Shown here: piece after piece, positions 12,385-24,356 of the stretch
Layout of the letters: each line of letters opens with the position of its first letter
Position numbering within the stretch: position 1 is the first letter of the stretch
Assembly (NCBI GenBank): GCA_038502395.1
Contig: JARJIL010000001.1
Span: forward strand, 16,903,494-16,967,493
DNA from: Dittrichia graveolens
Taxonomy: Eukaryota; Streptophyta; Magnoliopsida; Asterales; Asteraceae
Length of the DNA: 64,000 bases
Reading direction: 5' to 3'
Made by a program: the position numbers and the translations under genes
The notes under the pieces: generated by a model
What the model saw: only the letters and a program-made list of their open reading frames with translations
Databases searched by the model: none
What the model was told of the DNA's origin: nothing

Positions 12385-15300
12385 ATGGCGAAGCTGCACT
12401 TCAAGCTCTCACAAATTGTCTCTCGCCAGGATCAACTCAAACAATCGTTCAATCACCTCAGAGCTCAGATCAAAATCGGTCTGCTCGAGGTAATCGAATT
12501 CAAAAATACTTCGTAAATTGAACAACAAAATGTTCATACTTCTTTTTCTTCTTTTCTGGATATTGTAGGCTGAAGATGTATTCAGTTCACTAGCTGTTCC
12601 ACTGATGAAGCTTGTCGGTTTGAAGAGCGCTGAAATGGCTGAAGAAGGAAGATTAAGCACCATTTTTACGAAGATGCGTTCAAATGCTCAAGTAATGTAC
12701 TTAGTGCGTGTATGCGTTTTGATATGATTTTATTTGATTCATTTCGTGAGAGTTATTTCCCTAGCCTAAGTTCACTGAGATGCTGCGATCAGGATTGATA
12801 GACGTTTTCAATTGCGAATTGTGGTTCGGGAACATGCGCACATACAGCTATATGTTTCTATTGATATGTTCAAAGAAGCAATATCTGTTAATTCCAGGTT
12901 TGTTACTTGTGGCAACATACAGGATGAATGTGAAGAAACAATTAGTGTGGACACGCATAAGTCAATCTCAACTGCCAAGAGTGAATGCAATCTTCATAGG
13001 TTGGAGGTACATTTGTTCTTACTAAAATAGGATCACAATTGTGCTAGATTTAAAGCAAAATTGATATAATAATGCAAGGAATTGTCATTTGTCACTGTAC
13101 TAATTGTGTCTTTTACACTATTGAACTAATTGTTATTGTAGGTAGGTAGGTAGGATGTATATATTCTGATTTTCATTAGCATTTTTAATTATTATTAGAA
13201 CTATATTGATGACTTGTGAGAATCTTAATTCTTATAAGATATTTTGTTGGTGGTGTCTGCAGCAATGTATCAAACTTTACAAAAGAAATTTGTTATGTAT
13301 ATTATTTCTAGATTGTAAAGGGAACTCTTAGTTTAGGGAAGGAGGGAATGATACGATAATTAGGTCCCGTTCGTTTCACCGGAATGTGAAGGAATGTAAT
13401 TGAATTCAAATCAAATTTCGTTATATTTTGCGTTCGGTAAAATTATTTGGGATGGAATCAAATTCTTTGGAATATTAATATTCCTTTAGGTAATGGATTT
13501 CAATTCCTTTAATAGGTTAGATGGAATTGAATTCAATTTCCTATGGAATGTTGACAAAAGACAAGATTAACCTTAATTTAACCCTAATCGGTTAATCCTT
13601 CCATCATAACAGATTCCCACCTACCCCCACCCCACCCTACCCTTACCCTACCCCACCCCACCTCACCCCACCCTAACCGTACCCCTCCCCTACCCCACCC
13701 ACCCCACCCCCACCCTTACCCTTACCTTACCTTACCTTACCCCACCCACCCCTCCCCTACCCCTACCCTACCCTATCCTACCCCACCCACCCCACCCACC
13801 CTTACCCCTGCACCAACTACCCCATCCTACCCCTCCCCTTACCCTACCCTACCCACCTCACCTCACCCCGCCCTCACCTACCCTATCCACCCTACCCCAC
13901 CCCACCCCACCCCTACACCTACCCCCACCCCCACCCCACCCTACCGTAGGTGGGAGCGGCGACGACGATCTTGGCAGCGGCAGGTGGTAGTTGGCAGTGG
14001 TGGTTAGCGGTGGCGGTGACGGTGGTGGCAGCAGTGACGGTGGCGGCGGCGGCGGCATATATGACCTTTTATTCTTGAACAAAAAGATTGTGTTGTGTGT
14101 GTGTGTGTTGGGGGGGGGGGGTTGGCCCGGGGGTTGGGTGTGGGTGTGAGTGCATTTTACAAACATAATTATATAAAGTTCTAATACAAAAATGAATCGA
14201 AGGTATTTAGTCTTTTGATATGATTCCGTTGCAATAATTTGCAAACAAACACAAAATAGGATTGGAATGGAATTCAATTCCATTTACTTTTCAACGAAAC
14301 AAACATGAATAGGAATCTCATTCCTTAGGAATTCAATTCCTATAGGAATTCAATTCTTTAAGGAATTCAATTCCATTCTTTTGAATTCCGTGAAACAAAC
14401 GCAGCCTTAGAATCCATCTTTTTCTTTTGTTTGCATTCAGCTACTATTCTTGATATCTTGGTAGTTAAACATGGATTAAATTATTAATCGTGCAAGTTAG
14501 CTAGAGAGGGGATGTTGAATAGGCCTTTTTGTAAGTTTATTGTAGGGGATTACCAGAAGAATGTTTGTGATCTATGCATTATTTTATGTAACATTGTAAC
14601 TTGTATTTATCCATTATAAGGAAAAGATACCATGAATGTTGAGAAGTGTTTAACTTTTGATTGAACACCTCAAGTATCTTTAAAAAATGGTTAAAGTAAG
14701 AGGAATTTTTGGATCAAAACTAATAAATAGTATTATGATTATAAGGACATAGTTTAGCTTTAAAATTTTGTTAGAGAATGAATGGCTGCAATTGATATGG
14801 AATATATCAGAATAGAAAGTTTGTCTACATTCTACCTCCCCCATACTCCACTCAGGTGGGATTGGGTAATGTTGCTATATGCATCAGAATAGAAAGTGTA
14901 GCGAATCTTAAAGGGTCATAAATGTGTCATCATCTTGCTAGCAATGTGTTATAAAAGATTATAATTGAAGAACTTCCCTTCTGGTGACAAAACTTATTAT
15001 ATTGTTATGCAACCTAAAACTATATAAAATTTTTATTCTCCAGGAGGGCAAATGATACAAAGAATATCCAACACCTGTCTTGACTTTTGGTGCATATAAA
15101 AACATGTTTATCTTCATCCCTACCTCATTTATAAATATTAATGTAAATGTGTTTTGCTGCTTTTACATCATGGCAATTTACCATCATACTATGTCTAAAG
15201 ACAAAGGAGATACCTTCTTAGTTCTGTGGTTAATCATTAAAATGTTCAAGTATATGGATTCTTGTTCTTGGTAACCTGCAGGAAAACTATACAAATAACG

Positions 15301-17158
15301 CTATCATGGCAAGCAAAGACCTCATGAATATACTAAAAGTACAGCTTATACAACTAGTGAAGCTTCTTAAACAAGTAGAGGGTTGTGTTAATTCTAGCCA
15401 GAAAAGCATGTTTCAGACGATTGATGACCACAAGATCCGTATTCACTCATTTTTACAAAAAGCTGTCACTTATATATCGGTCATTCAACAATCAAGCCAT
15501 GATTGTCATGCTTTCAGTATCACATTAAAACTTTTGAAAACCATATATGATCACGTCCTTGAAGTCCTGAGCTCAGTCGAGGGTGGGGTGGACAATCTCA
15601 TCAACTGTTTAACTGAAGAAATGTGTGAGCCGATGATCACATATGTCAAAAACATCAAGGCTGAAATGACAACTGGCACATGCCCTCGCTTATTGGTTGC
15701 ATTGGAGGATATGAGACAAGTGGCAAGGGATGGAAGGGTCGAATTGGAAGAAGCAAGAAACAAAGTTAGAGCAGCGGAAGAAAGGAAGCTTGAAGCACTG
15801 AGCATGCTGAGAGAATCAGAAGAAAGGGCTAACAGAATGAGACAATATTTGGATTGCTTTGTTAATTACAAAAAAGAATCTACTAGTCATTATGCCAAGA
15901 ACAAAGTAAGTCCTAGATTTAGCCACTCTTACATCATGATATTACTTGCTCTTTTATTCTTTAATTGACAAATTTAGTCCATCCCCCTTGATCAGTTCTT
16001 TGATATAGCTTAATCCAATCCATAAAGCTTCTAGTATCTGATTATCAATCAGATATTAGTCATTAGAACACCTAAGAAAAATAAGAACTAAAGAAGCTAA
16101 GAGGAAGAGAACTAGAATCTGGAAATTGCCTTTCCTACATTAGGTTCCTATATGTTAACTTGGTTTTATTTAGTAAAATCTATTGTTGGCAAATTGGGTG
16201 GTTCAGTGGGTTGGGTTGACCCACCAGAAGTTTGTATGTCTATTATTTAACAATTAATATACTATATATGATTACTAAAGCTGTGACTAATGATCAAATA
16301 CTTTTTACTAAAGCAATTTAGTAGGTTGTAAACACTTGAGTATACTTTGGGTGTCTTTTAAACTAGTTCAACCCCTTTTCTAAAGCTATTTTTATTGGTT
16401 TTAGCCAGTCCTTATCAATAGTATATAACTTAAATCAACCCATATCAGATAAATGGGCTGAAATTCTCATGTCTAGTAAATTGGTTAACAAGGCTATACC
16501 ATGTGAACATATTGTTTTGCTGCACTTTATACCCTTTTAAACCCATTGTGATATTAAATATTATTTGGAATATTGATGCATGAATTAAGTTTGGCTGGTT
16601 GACCAGCCCACAAATTATTTAAAATTATTCTTTTTAGAACTTCGTAAATAAGTAATATATCAAAAAATCAATTAATCATACTTCAAAAGACTAATGCTAT
16701 TCTTTTTGACTTGTTTGACCGTTTTCTTATTTAAGCCATGTTTTTAATTCACCTACTTGACCAAGAACCCAAATTGAACCATTATTAAGTAAGTGTGGCG
16801 AAACCACCAAGTGTAATATACTTTGATGCTTAATTCTGTAGTCTTTGTTTGTCTTGGATCTTACTCACAGGAGGATCAAATCAGAGATGACAAGCTGCTG
16901 TGGGAACTACTGAAAAAGAAACACACATGCCAACAATCTGAGAGCCCATCTGGGCCAAAAGCGCTTCTTGCAGTCACAACCAGTACCAAACCCCATAAAC
17001 CAACAACCGGAAAACCATCCATTGCTCGCAGTCTCAGACCCACAACACAAGGCTACAGGAAACTGAAGACGCAGCCATTGGGTTCCTTCCTCCCATTGGG
17101 CAATTCACCTTCAGTAACAACAAAACAAGTTTTATCACACAAACGTGTTGCCCGTTGA
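12385..17158 (+). CDS. Conserved plant coiled-coil protein of unknown function (about 430-450 residues)
   Basis: Supported exons: 12385-12489 (MAKLHFKLSQIVSRQDQLKQ), 12569-12691 (AEDVFSSLAVPLMKLVGLKS, AEMAEEGR), 15282-15905 (208 codons) and 16871-17158, with the stop at 17156. A middle exon ending at 13006 is very likely: its hydrophilic frame VREHAHIQLYVSIDMFKEA joins exon 4 in phase at 'gag|gtacat'. Its start could be 12780, 12793 or 12848, with a matching shift of the exon 2 donor (12691 or about 12696). Exon 4 holds a helical region and a charged coiled coil (VELEEARNKVRAAEERKLEA). The last exon has DDKLLWELLKKK, then a basic Pro/Ser/Thr-rich tail. I recall this arrangement from a plant-only family without an assigned role. 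The frame stays open upstream of the chosen ATG, with another ATG at 12337. Intron 3 carries a 1-kb MITE. No function is claimed. Confidence 0.82.
13363..14406. mobile_element. PIF/Harbinger-type MITE in intron 3 of the coiled-coil gene
   Basis: TTA flanks both ends (13360-13362 and 14407-14409). The ends are inverted: left 'ggtcccgttcgtttcacc', right 'cgtgaaacaaacgcagcc'. Both arms iterate ggaattgaattcaattcc words. The interior carries a C-rich array and a GGC/GGT triplet segment. The 3-bp TTA duplication is diagnostic of PIF/Harbinger and Tourist elements. Confidence 0.8.
13615..13945. repeat. C-rich degenerate array (CCCCACCCTA-like)
   Basis: About 330 bases made of runs of three to five C separated by A, TA or TTA, for example 'cccaccccaccctaccct'. 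The units are irregular. The array lies inside the MITE at 13363-14406 and is followed by a cggcgg/gtggcg triplet-rich stretch to about 14060 and a G12 run at 14110. The minus strand has dense G-quadruplex potential. Confidence 0.85.
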
Positions 17159-19187
17159 TTTCACACAAAAGGTAACTCTATTTCCTTAGTTAAGTCATGA
17201 GTAAGTAGACTATATGTGAATAATATCATGCTTTTTCCCAATAAACTATAATCAAATAGTTTTGTATGCCATTAATGGTTGGATTTGCACAAAAATATCA
17301 CAAAGTATGTCTTATATAATTTGGTCTTAGTTGAATCACCTTGTTTGTGTGTACACTACATAAAAACACAAGCACTCAATTCCCATACATCAGTCCTCAT
17401 GCATCATATATAAATTATAAACTTTCGGGCGACTTTAAATATTTAATGTGAAAATAACTCTCTGATAATGAGTCCCCATATGTGTAAAATAAAAAAAAAA
17501 ATTTAGCTAAAAGGAGAAAGCTAATGAAATGGTTAGAAGCTGCAGAAAGTATACTTGGTTAGTCACAACCTCTTGTTTTTATTAAGAATAATTAGATTAA
17601 GGTCTTAATACTAACTTTCATAATCATATTTAAAATATCATTTTTTTATGAAATGTGCAAAATAAGTTAATGCTGTCCCAAAAATGGGTCTTGGCCTATG
17701 ACCAATTATGCATCTTTAGATAGCCAAAAATGGGTTTGGACCCACCGACGACTACATGATTGCCAGTCATCAACTACCGTCATCGGCGATTACATACACA
17801 AATTCATGGTTATGTTGTTGGTTGTACATGTGTAACTCAATGTATTATTGTTGGGTTATACATGCGCAATCTTTTACTAGGAATCACAACGAAAGGTTGA
17901 ATGTGCAACATTCATTAAATAAACCCAAAAGGTTTTTGTAAAAAATATAATAAAATGAGTGTGAAATTAAATAGAAAAATTACTCGTTAATTTGATATAT
18001 TTTTGTAATTAAAAACATTTATATATTTAAGATATTATAGTTTAAAAAATAAGGGGTAAACTCACATTGATGAAAATACCCTCCCTTTAAGGTTATGTTC
18101 TTTCTTTAGGAGTTCAACTGGATGAAAGCTAAACGGGTTAAACATGTCACGTGATTGTATTTTAGCAAGTAAATGTGACAAGTTAGCTAAATACATCATC
18201 GTTGGGATTTTATGCAAAATGGTAGTAATTACGTAGAAATATACCAATAAACCCAAAATAAATTCAATCCAAATATGCCAATACCCAAAAGTCCAAAACA
18301 TTAAAAGCTACATATACCGAAAAAATGTACATTGTTGACCTAGTCAAATTGGACACGTTCCGACTGGGGTGCCTTTGAGGAAAACGAGGTGCGGTCGTAC
18401 AGGTAATAGGTTTCACGTTTAAGAGGGGTCCAACTTTTAATATACATATATTGTATATAGATATAATGTTATAATTCTTTAAAATCATTTTTAATGTAAT
18501 AAAATACTAGGAAGGAAAACTCATTCATCATCGAGAATCGAGAAGAAAATATGAGGCGTCGAGGTTGAGGCAATCAAGAAGAAACCGAAATAATTAACAT
18601 TCGCTTAAGTTAGGTTTGTTTAGATATATAAAAATTAATGTTTCAACATTCAGTTGTTTATGTATATGCAATTGTTGTATATAGAGTTTTGTTGACTATT
18701 ATAGTAGTGGTGACTATTAAGTTGTTGAAATACAACTTATGGTCCAGAATGTCACAAGAAAAACCTTATAGATTGATAATGATATATACCGAGATTGATA
18801 TTTTATAGATTATTGATGATTAAGAGTTGATACATGCTTTGCTTTCAATAATGTTAGGAGAACTTCACGATTTATATAACAATATAAGATAAACTATTTT
18901 ATTACCGTTTTTTGTTTTAGTTACTAAAATATCATTGTATGAGTGATTTTTTGCTTATATATGTGTGTGTGTTTAAGGAACCCAATATTCTTTTTGCACA
19001 GAGCCTTAAAAATCTACCGAACACCCCTCCTGCATTCCGTGTCACTTAATGACACCTACATGTAACTAATAATTGTATTAAGATTTTTATCTAACTAACG
19101 AGAGATTTAGACGCATTGGCAAAATCCCTATGATGATACTTCACACAATAGTACATCCCTCACAGCATAACGTAATATAAATATATA
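17159..19187. other. 3' flank of the coiled-coil gene and intergenic AT-rich DNA
   Basis: No gene was recognised. 17159-17700 would hold the 3' UTR and terminator of the upstream gene. A moderately complex stretch at 18060-18450 looks like a dispersed repeat, but no ends or coding capacity were found. Confidence 0.35.
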
Positions 19188-19364
19188 CAGGGCCGTCTCA
19201 AATATTTTCGGGGCCCGGGGCAAATCTGAGAAATAGGCCCCTAAAAATACAATAATATACAAAAACAAACTAAATATATAAAAACACTGAATAATAAACT
19301 TAAATCGTTTAGGTTTTCAAATTTTTTTAAAAAATAATCCATTTGAGATCGTTTTAGGTAGGCC

Positions 19365-19689
19365 GGATTGTAAACGAAACGAATAAATACAAACGAGGTT
19401 TGTTCGTGTTCGTTTGTTTAACTTTAGCTGAACAAATAAACAACACGAACAGATAAACAAACGGGAATATGTGTTCGTATTCATTTATTTAACTTTAACC
19501 CAACAAAACACAAACACAAACGATAAACAAACAATTTTTTGTATTCAACTGTTTAAAAGACTGGTTAGTTCGTGAACATTTTTGTTTGTTCATTTAATTG
19601 ATAAACAAACGTAAACGAAAAAACCCACATTATAATGCAAATCCAATATTGTTAAACACAATATATAAACACAAACAGACACACACATA

Positions 19690-19759
<70 letters not shown>

Positions 19760-19931
19760 AAACAAATAACCGAACGTTCACGAACATAAGTAAATGAATG
19801 AGAGTTCAGTTCGATTAAGCGAACTAAAAATCTTGTTCAAGTTCCTTCATTTATTAAAGAAACAAACATAAACGAACATCCTACCGAACCATTTCACAAA
19901 TGGTTTATGAACATTCGGTTCGTTTACAACC
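19365..19931. mobile_element. Nested foldback element iterating GTTCGTTTG/CAAACGAAC
   Basis: The left end 'ggattgtaaacgaaac' and right end 'gttcgtttacaacc' are inverted. The arms are full of 'gttcgtgttcgtttgttta' and its complement. It lies inside the hAT-like element and encloses the (TC)10(TA)23 tract. There is no coding capacity. Confidence 0.65.
19691..19756. repeat. (TC)10(TA)23 compound microsatellite
   Basis: Perfect TC repeats (19691-19710) run directly into perfect TA repeats (19711-19756). Confidence 0.95.
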
Positions 19932-20676
19932 ATAGTTTTAGATTTTCAAATTCTTCTCATTTCTTTCTTTTTAACTTAGGATAAATGCATTTTGAAAAAC
20001 ATGATTTATTAATTAACTATAAAATGATTCAAGTATTCAAGTAAACAAATCTATTAACTTGATATCAAGTGATTCAACTATTCAAATAAACACATCAATT
20101 AACTTGATATCAAATGATTCAAGTAACCAGTTTAACTAATAAACTAAATAACTACTAAAAATTAACCGATTATCAAGACTATTCAACTAATTTTCAAGTG
20201 TTTCAAGATTTCAAATATGTGACATTAACAAACTTGATATCAAGTGATTTAAAGTAACTAATTAACAAGTGATTCATAAGTAGGCGATTTCAAATTTCTA
20301 AAACAAATTAATTAACTAATAATCAATAAGGGCAAAAGGAGAACCAATCACAAATTATGAGACCAATCGTCTCTACTCTCTCCTTAGCCCTCGACTTCTG
20401 ATTCATGGCCATATGTGTTGCGTTGATATTGATTTCGCCTTTCTTTTTCCCCATATGCGGTTACTATGGGTCCAAGATTTTCAAGTCGATTGCTATTTCA
20501 ATTTCTAAGTTTGTGTTTTAAATTTTGTGCCTAAGAAATTGGGTCTTTTTCCCTATCTCTATGTACATTCGAGCTTAAACTTGGTTGCATATACATATAA
20601 ATAAGACATTATACTAATTGTGGGCCCCTACTAGCCATGGACCCTGGGCGGTTGCCCAGGTAACCCGACCGCCCTG

Positions 20677-21300
20677 CATATATATTCTCACGATTTGTTT
20701 CGTTGATAACACCGAATTCTAATAGCAAAGTATACATGTTAAACAATACAACACACAAATCAAGGTGGTTGTATACTTGTATATGTTTATATGTAATAAT
20801 ACGGTTTACCTCCAGCAATGTCCATGAGAGATTGAGAACAGCACAGGAAAAAGCCAATAGGTCGCGTTTCTATTTATACAAAAAATGTTAAGTCAAAACC
20901 AAAGTAAAAAAATACTACCTATGCACAAATTTTTTGAACATGCAGTTTTGCTTGGTCTTAAATTTTTTCGGGAATCATGAATGGTGTCTTAGGAGCTGTT
21001 TCATAATCAAGGGTCTGATGGTCAGACGTAGCGGAAAAATCCGAGTTTTTTGAGCCTGTGCTACCACTCAAATTTTTGAGTGCCACTAGTGATTTTCTAA
21101 TGCTATCAAAACTTAATGAAAATGATTTAAAAATAAAATAAAATAAATTATAGTTTAATATTTGATTTATACATTTAAAATACTTTAGTTTATCCTAAAA
21201 ATAACAATTCAATTAAGAATATTTCATATTAATTGTGTTTGTTTTAGATAACTTGGTCTGATTAACCGGAAACTGGAACCATACACGTAATCTTAATTAA
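20677..21300. other. Intergenic AT-rich stretch, nothing recognised
   Basis: No ORF, repeat ends or motif could be supported here. Confidence 0.4.
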
Positions 21301-21960
21301 TTTAGAGTTAATTACATTTTTGGTTCATACGATTTGATAGTTTTTACGGTTTTGGTCCATAACCTTTTATTTTTATGGATTTGGTCCCTAAATGACCAAA
21401 CCTCAACAAACACAAAATCTCTTTCTCTACCTCTCTCTTTATTAGCTACCCAAGCCACCACCACCACTACCATCACCCACAGTAACCATCACACACCACC
21501 ACCTCTAGCCACCGTTGCCAACACCAACCACCATCCTGAACACCACCACTGCCTTCATCTTCATCCACCACCACAACCTCCATCTTCATCCACCACCACA
21601 ACCTCCATCTTCATCTTTAACCACCCCCACCACTAATGTCTTTATTTTAAAATACTGCCACCACCTCCATCTTCAATCGTTTCATTTGTCTTCAACACCC
21701 CCATCCTTCTCTCTCTAAAACCTAAACCCTCGATTTAGGGTGGCTAGATCTAGGGTTCCACCTCCGACCACCCTAACTTTCCTTCTCTATGCCGGTTGAA
21801 GCGGGCTTTCTCCGACCACCACCAAACACCTCTGAAACAAAAGTTCGAAAAAAGCCTAAAAACCCTAGATCTAATCAAAGGTGTAGTGATTTGTAGTTGC
21901 TGAAGGTGAGTATTTAAGCGGCAACCAAGGGTTTTGCTGGTTTCGTGATTGTGAAAACCC
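21301..21960. repeat. Dispersed repeat with CCA-rich island
   Basis: It starts with the 'taattacatttttggttcat' and 'ggttttggtccataac' wording typical of a common dispersed plant repeat, also seen in reverse at about 33880-33970. A CCACCA-rich triplet island follows (21457-21680), then 'ctaaaccctcgatttagggt', a small palindromic motif. The apparent His/Pro/Thr-rich ORFs are by-products of the triplets. Confidence 0.5.
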
Positions 21961-22676
21961 TTAAATAGCGTTTGGTTGGCGGATATTAAAATGTAATTGG
22001 ATTACATGGTGGGGGTGATGGCAGAGAGGAGAGGACCAAATCTAATATATAAGGAATCCTGGACTCTAAAAGAATTGAAATCAATCATAAAAACCACCAA
22101 ATCACAGTGATAAAAAATGTAATTAACTTTTAATTATATTTTTGTTATTATAAGGTGCATCAGTCACCAAAAATTCTAAACCCGTGCTCTGAATGACATT
22201 AGATTACCATATTAACCTTTTATAGTAAGAACAAATTTGAAAATAGCAAAAATAAAATGTAAAGAAAAGATAAAAAGGAATTGAACATATCCACCATTAA
22301 ATCCAACAAATCGAACTAATTAAATCTAATTATACAAATTAAAGGCAACAATTCATCTTCATTAAGCATTAAATCCAATGGTCGAAACTAATCAACTCTA
22401 CTCATCTTCTTCATATTACCTAAAATAGATTGCTGGTGCAACTTACTTAGGTTAGAGATCCGTTTCCGGTGACCATTAAAGGAGAGGAAAACTTTACACC
22501 TTGCTTTCCTATGACAGGTTACAAGGTGAGAATGTTGGTGATTTTAGTATCACTGAGTTATTCTAGTGTAATGGAGTTTACATATTATAATGGAGTTCAA
22601 ATCTTGATTTTTAACAAATTAGGTGGTGTAGAGTGCACACTTGTATAAAACAAGTTTGTTCTCGGCTCGACACAAT

Positions 22677-22795
22677 GGCAGGGGGCAAGGGGTTGTGCCC
22701 CCTTACGGGATCTTTAGGGGCAACACCCCTGGTGGGGGTCCTGCTACCTGGTCAACAGTCGGGGTCAAGGGGGCCGCCCTCGTGGGGTGCGGGAA
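22677..22795. repeat. GC-rich island with iterated GGGGCAACACCCC-type hairpins
   Basis: About 120 bases of G- and C-runs (cagggggcaaggggttgtgc, aggggcaacacccct, tcaagggggccgccctcgtg) stand in AT-rich surroundings and form short inverted repeats. The style resembles segments of some plant LTR retrotransposons, but no LTR boundaries were found. Confidence 0.5.
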
Positions 22796-23254
22796 TATTT
22801 TATGGAAATTGTTTCCAAGAATATTTTATGGATAGTTATCATAATTGTTTTTGAAATTTTTCGTGGATAATTATCATAAAACCGACATCCCTTAATTATT
22901 GGATAAAATCAATATTTGAATGGATTGATCTTATCTTTAATATTCAGAAGATTTCAAATTCTATATTAGACCTAGTTTGTGGTCTAATATTAGTGCTTTG
23001 ATACGAACTGTTTCTTAAGGTTCTCTAAAAATTCAATAAGTTTACATTCAAAAATTTTTAGTATACTAAATGGATTGAGCAAGAAACTAAAATTTATCAA
23101 TGTAAGCAAAAAAAAAAAAATGTTATCGTTTTTTAAACTTAAATGTTAACTTTAAATCTATATAAAAATAAAGTGTTATCAATAACCACACGTTTATCCC
23201 TTTAAGTTGGTTTAAAAACTACACATTGAATTGAAATATTATAAACATAACATA

Positions 23255-23289
23255 TTGTGCTTCGTCGCATTGTGCGGATAGAATACTAG
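23255..23289 (+). mobile_element. Helitron 3' terminus (5' end not located)
   Basis: 'cgtcgcattgtgcgg' forms the short hairpin, followed about 10 nt later by CTAG and then T. The word closely matches the ends of the Helitrons at 11556 and 39041. The matching TC-type 5' end was not found, so the element's extent is unknown. Confidence 0.6.
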
Positions 23290-23825
23290 TTAGATAAAAT
23301 AAGATTTGTGTTTACTATATGATGGCCTGAGCCAATTATATAGATGGATAAAAGTCCATTAAGGTTTTCTATTCGAGTTTCTATTGTATCATCGTACTCT
23401 ATAAATTGTAATATATGTAATACATAACATCCGCGAGGTGTTCATAAACCTACATGTCTATCAAGAAGTTAGAATGGTGCTTTGATCATAGGTTTGTATC
23501 TTCTTACGATCATACAAGTCATATAGGTGTTTTTTTTTAAGTCGGATCAGATTAGGAATATAGGATCATAAAATCACTCGTAGGATTAAGGATTGTTTGT
23601 TGATCCGATCTTGCAAATAAGTTAAATTTTAGGGCCGTAGGATTGATGATAGGACCGTAAGAATATTTTGGGATCGAATCTTGAAAATTAACCTTATTAT
23701 ATACTTTTAACTCTTAACGTTTTCAAATGTGTGTTATGCCTACTAAATCGTATTAAAAATTGCTGTGTTGGTATGATGTTTATTTTAATATAAACCGAAG
23801 ACACTAAAACATTTTAGTAAGATCT

Positions 23826-24356
23826 AGAAATGGCAACGGGGCGGGTTTTGGTCGCCCTGTCCCCGAACCTGTTCCCTGTCAAGGATTGTTTTGGGGTAAC
23901 CCGTCGGGGCGCCTGCCAAACCCGGTGATAAACCTGAACCCGAACCGACTTAAAAGACAAGAAAAAACTAAAATGGTGATTGAGGTAAAAAAACTTCGAA
24001 ACATGATAAACTCCTTGTTTTTTTTTCAAACGAAACATTATTATCAAATTAAAAATAGTGAACTATATGTCTATATGTTATTGAACTTTTTTTTTCTCTC
24101 CATATACCAAACATATAAATATATAAAACATATATATTTATACACATTATTATATACATAAATATATAAAACATATATGTATATAAATATATATTGGGGC
24201 GGGGTGGGGATAGTGTGCCCCAGTCACGAACCTGAAAAATCCCTAAAAAAATTCCCCTAACTAGACCCTAACCCGAAAATGCCATCCCGACCCGACCCTG
24301 AAACTACTCGGGTTCGGTTGTTTCCGTTGCGGTTGGGTTGTTTTGCCATCCCTAGA
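23826..24356. mobile_element. Foldback element iterating GGGTTCGGGT/ACCCGAACCC
   Basis: The ends are 'tctagaaatggcaacgg' and 'ttgccatccctaga' (inverted core TCTAGRRATGGCAA), flanked by AAGATCT (23819-23825 and 24357-24363). The arms carry cccgaacctg/ggttcgggt words around an AT-rich centre with iterated atatataaa. No ORF. Confidence 0.68.

Larger units (their letters stand above)
19188..20676. mobile_element. hAT-like non-autonomous element, about 1.49 kb
   Basis: It starts 'cagggccgtctcaaatattt' with 'ggggcccggggc' close behind, and ends 'ggttgcccaggtaacccgac' then 'cgccctg'; cagggc(c/g)gtc is the inverted terminal core. Flanks agree at 7 of 8 bases (aatatata and catatata), compatible with an 8-bp hAT duplication. 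The interior has no transposase. It contains a nested foldback (19365-19931), a TC/TA microsatellite and, at 19990-20300, degenerate iterations of 'cttgatatcaagtgattcaa'. Terminal sequence resembles the transposase relic at 33060-33480, suggesting one family. Confidence 0.68.

Noticed and set aside
12780..13025. Alternative ORF MLRSGLIDVFNCELW over exon 3 of the coiled-coil gene
   Set aside because: It cannot be spliced in frame to exon 4, whereas the other frame over the same bases can.
13858..14283. 141-codon minus-strand ORF rich in Pro/Thr/His
   Set aside because: It lies across the C-rich array and triplet segment of a MITE. The composition follows the repeat and there is no domain.
16187..16800. 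Possible foldback element in intron 4 of the coiled-coil gene ('gttggcaaattgggtgg' ... 'acccaaattgaaccat')
   Set aside because: The word style fits, but the ends do not pair well enough to define an element.
23814..24161. ORFs of 77 and 91 codons on both strands
   Set aside because: They overlap a low-complexity foldback element with no conserved sequence.
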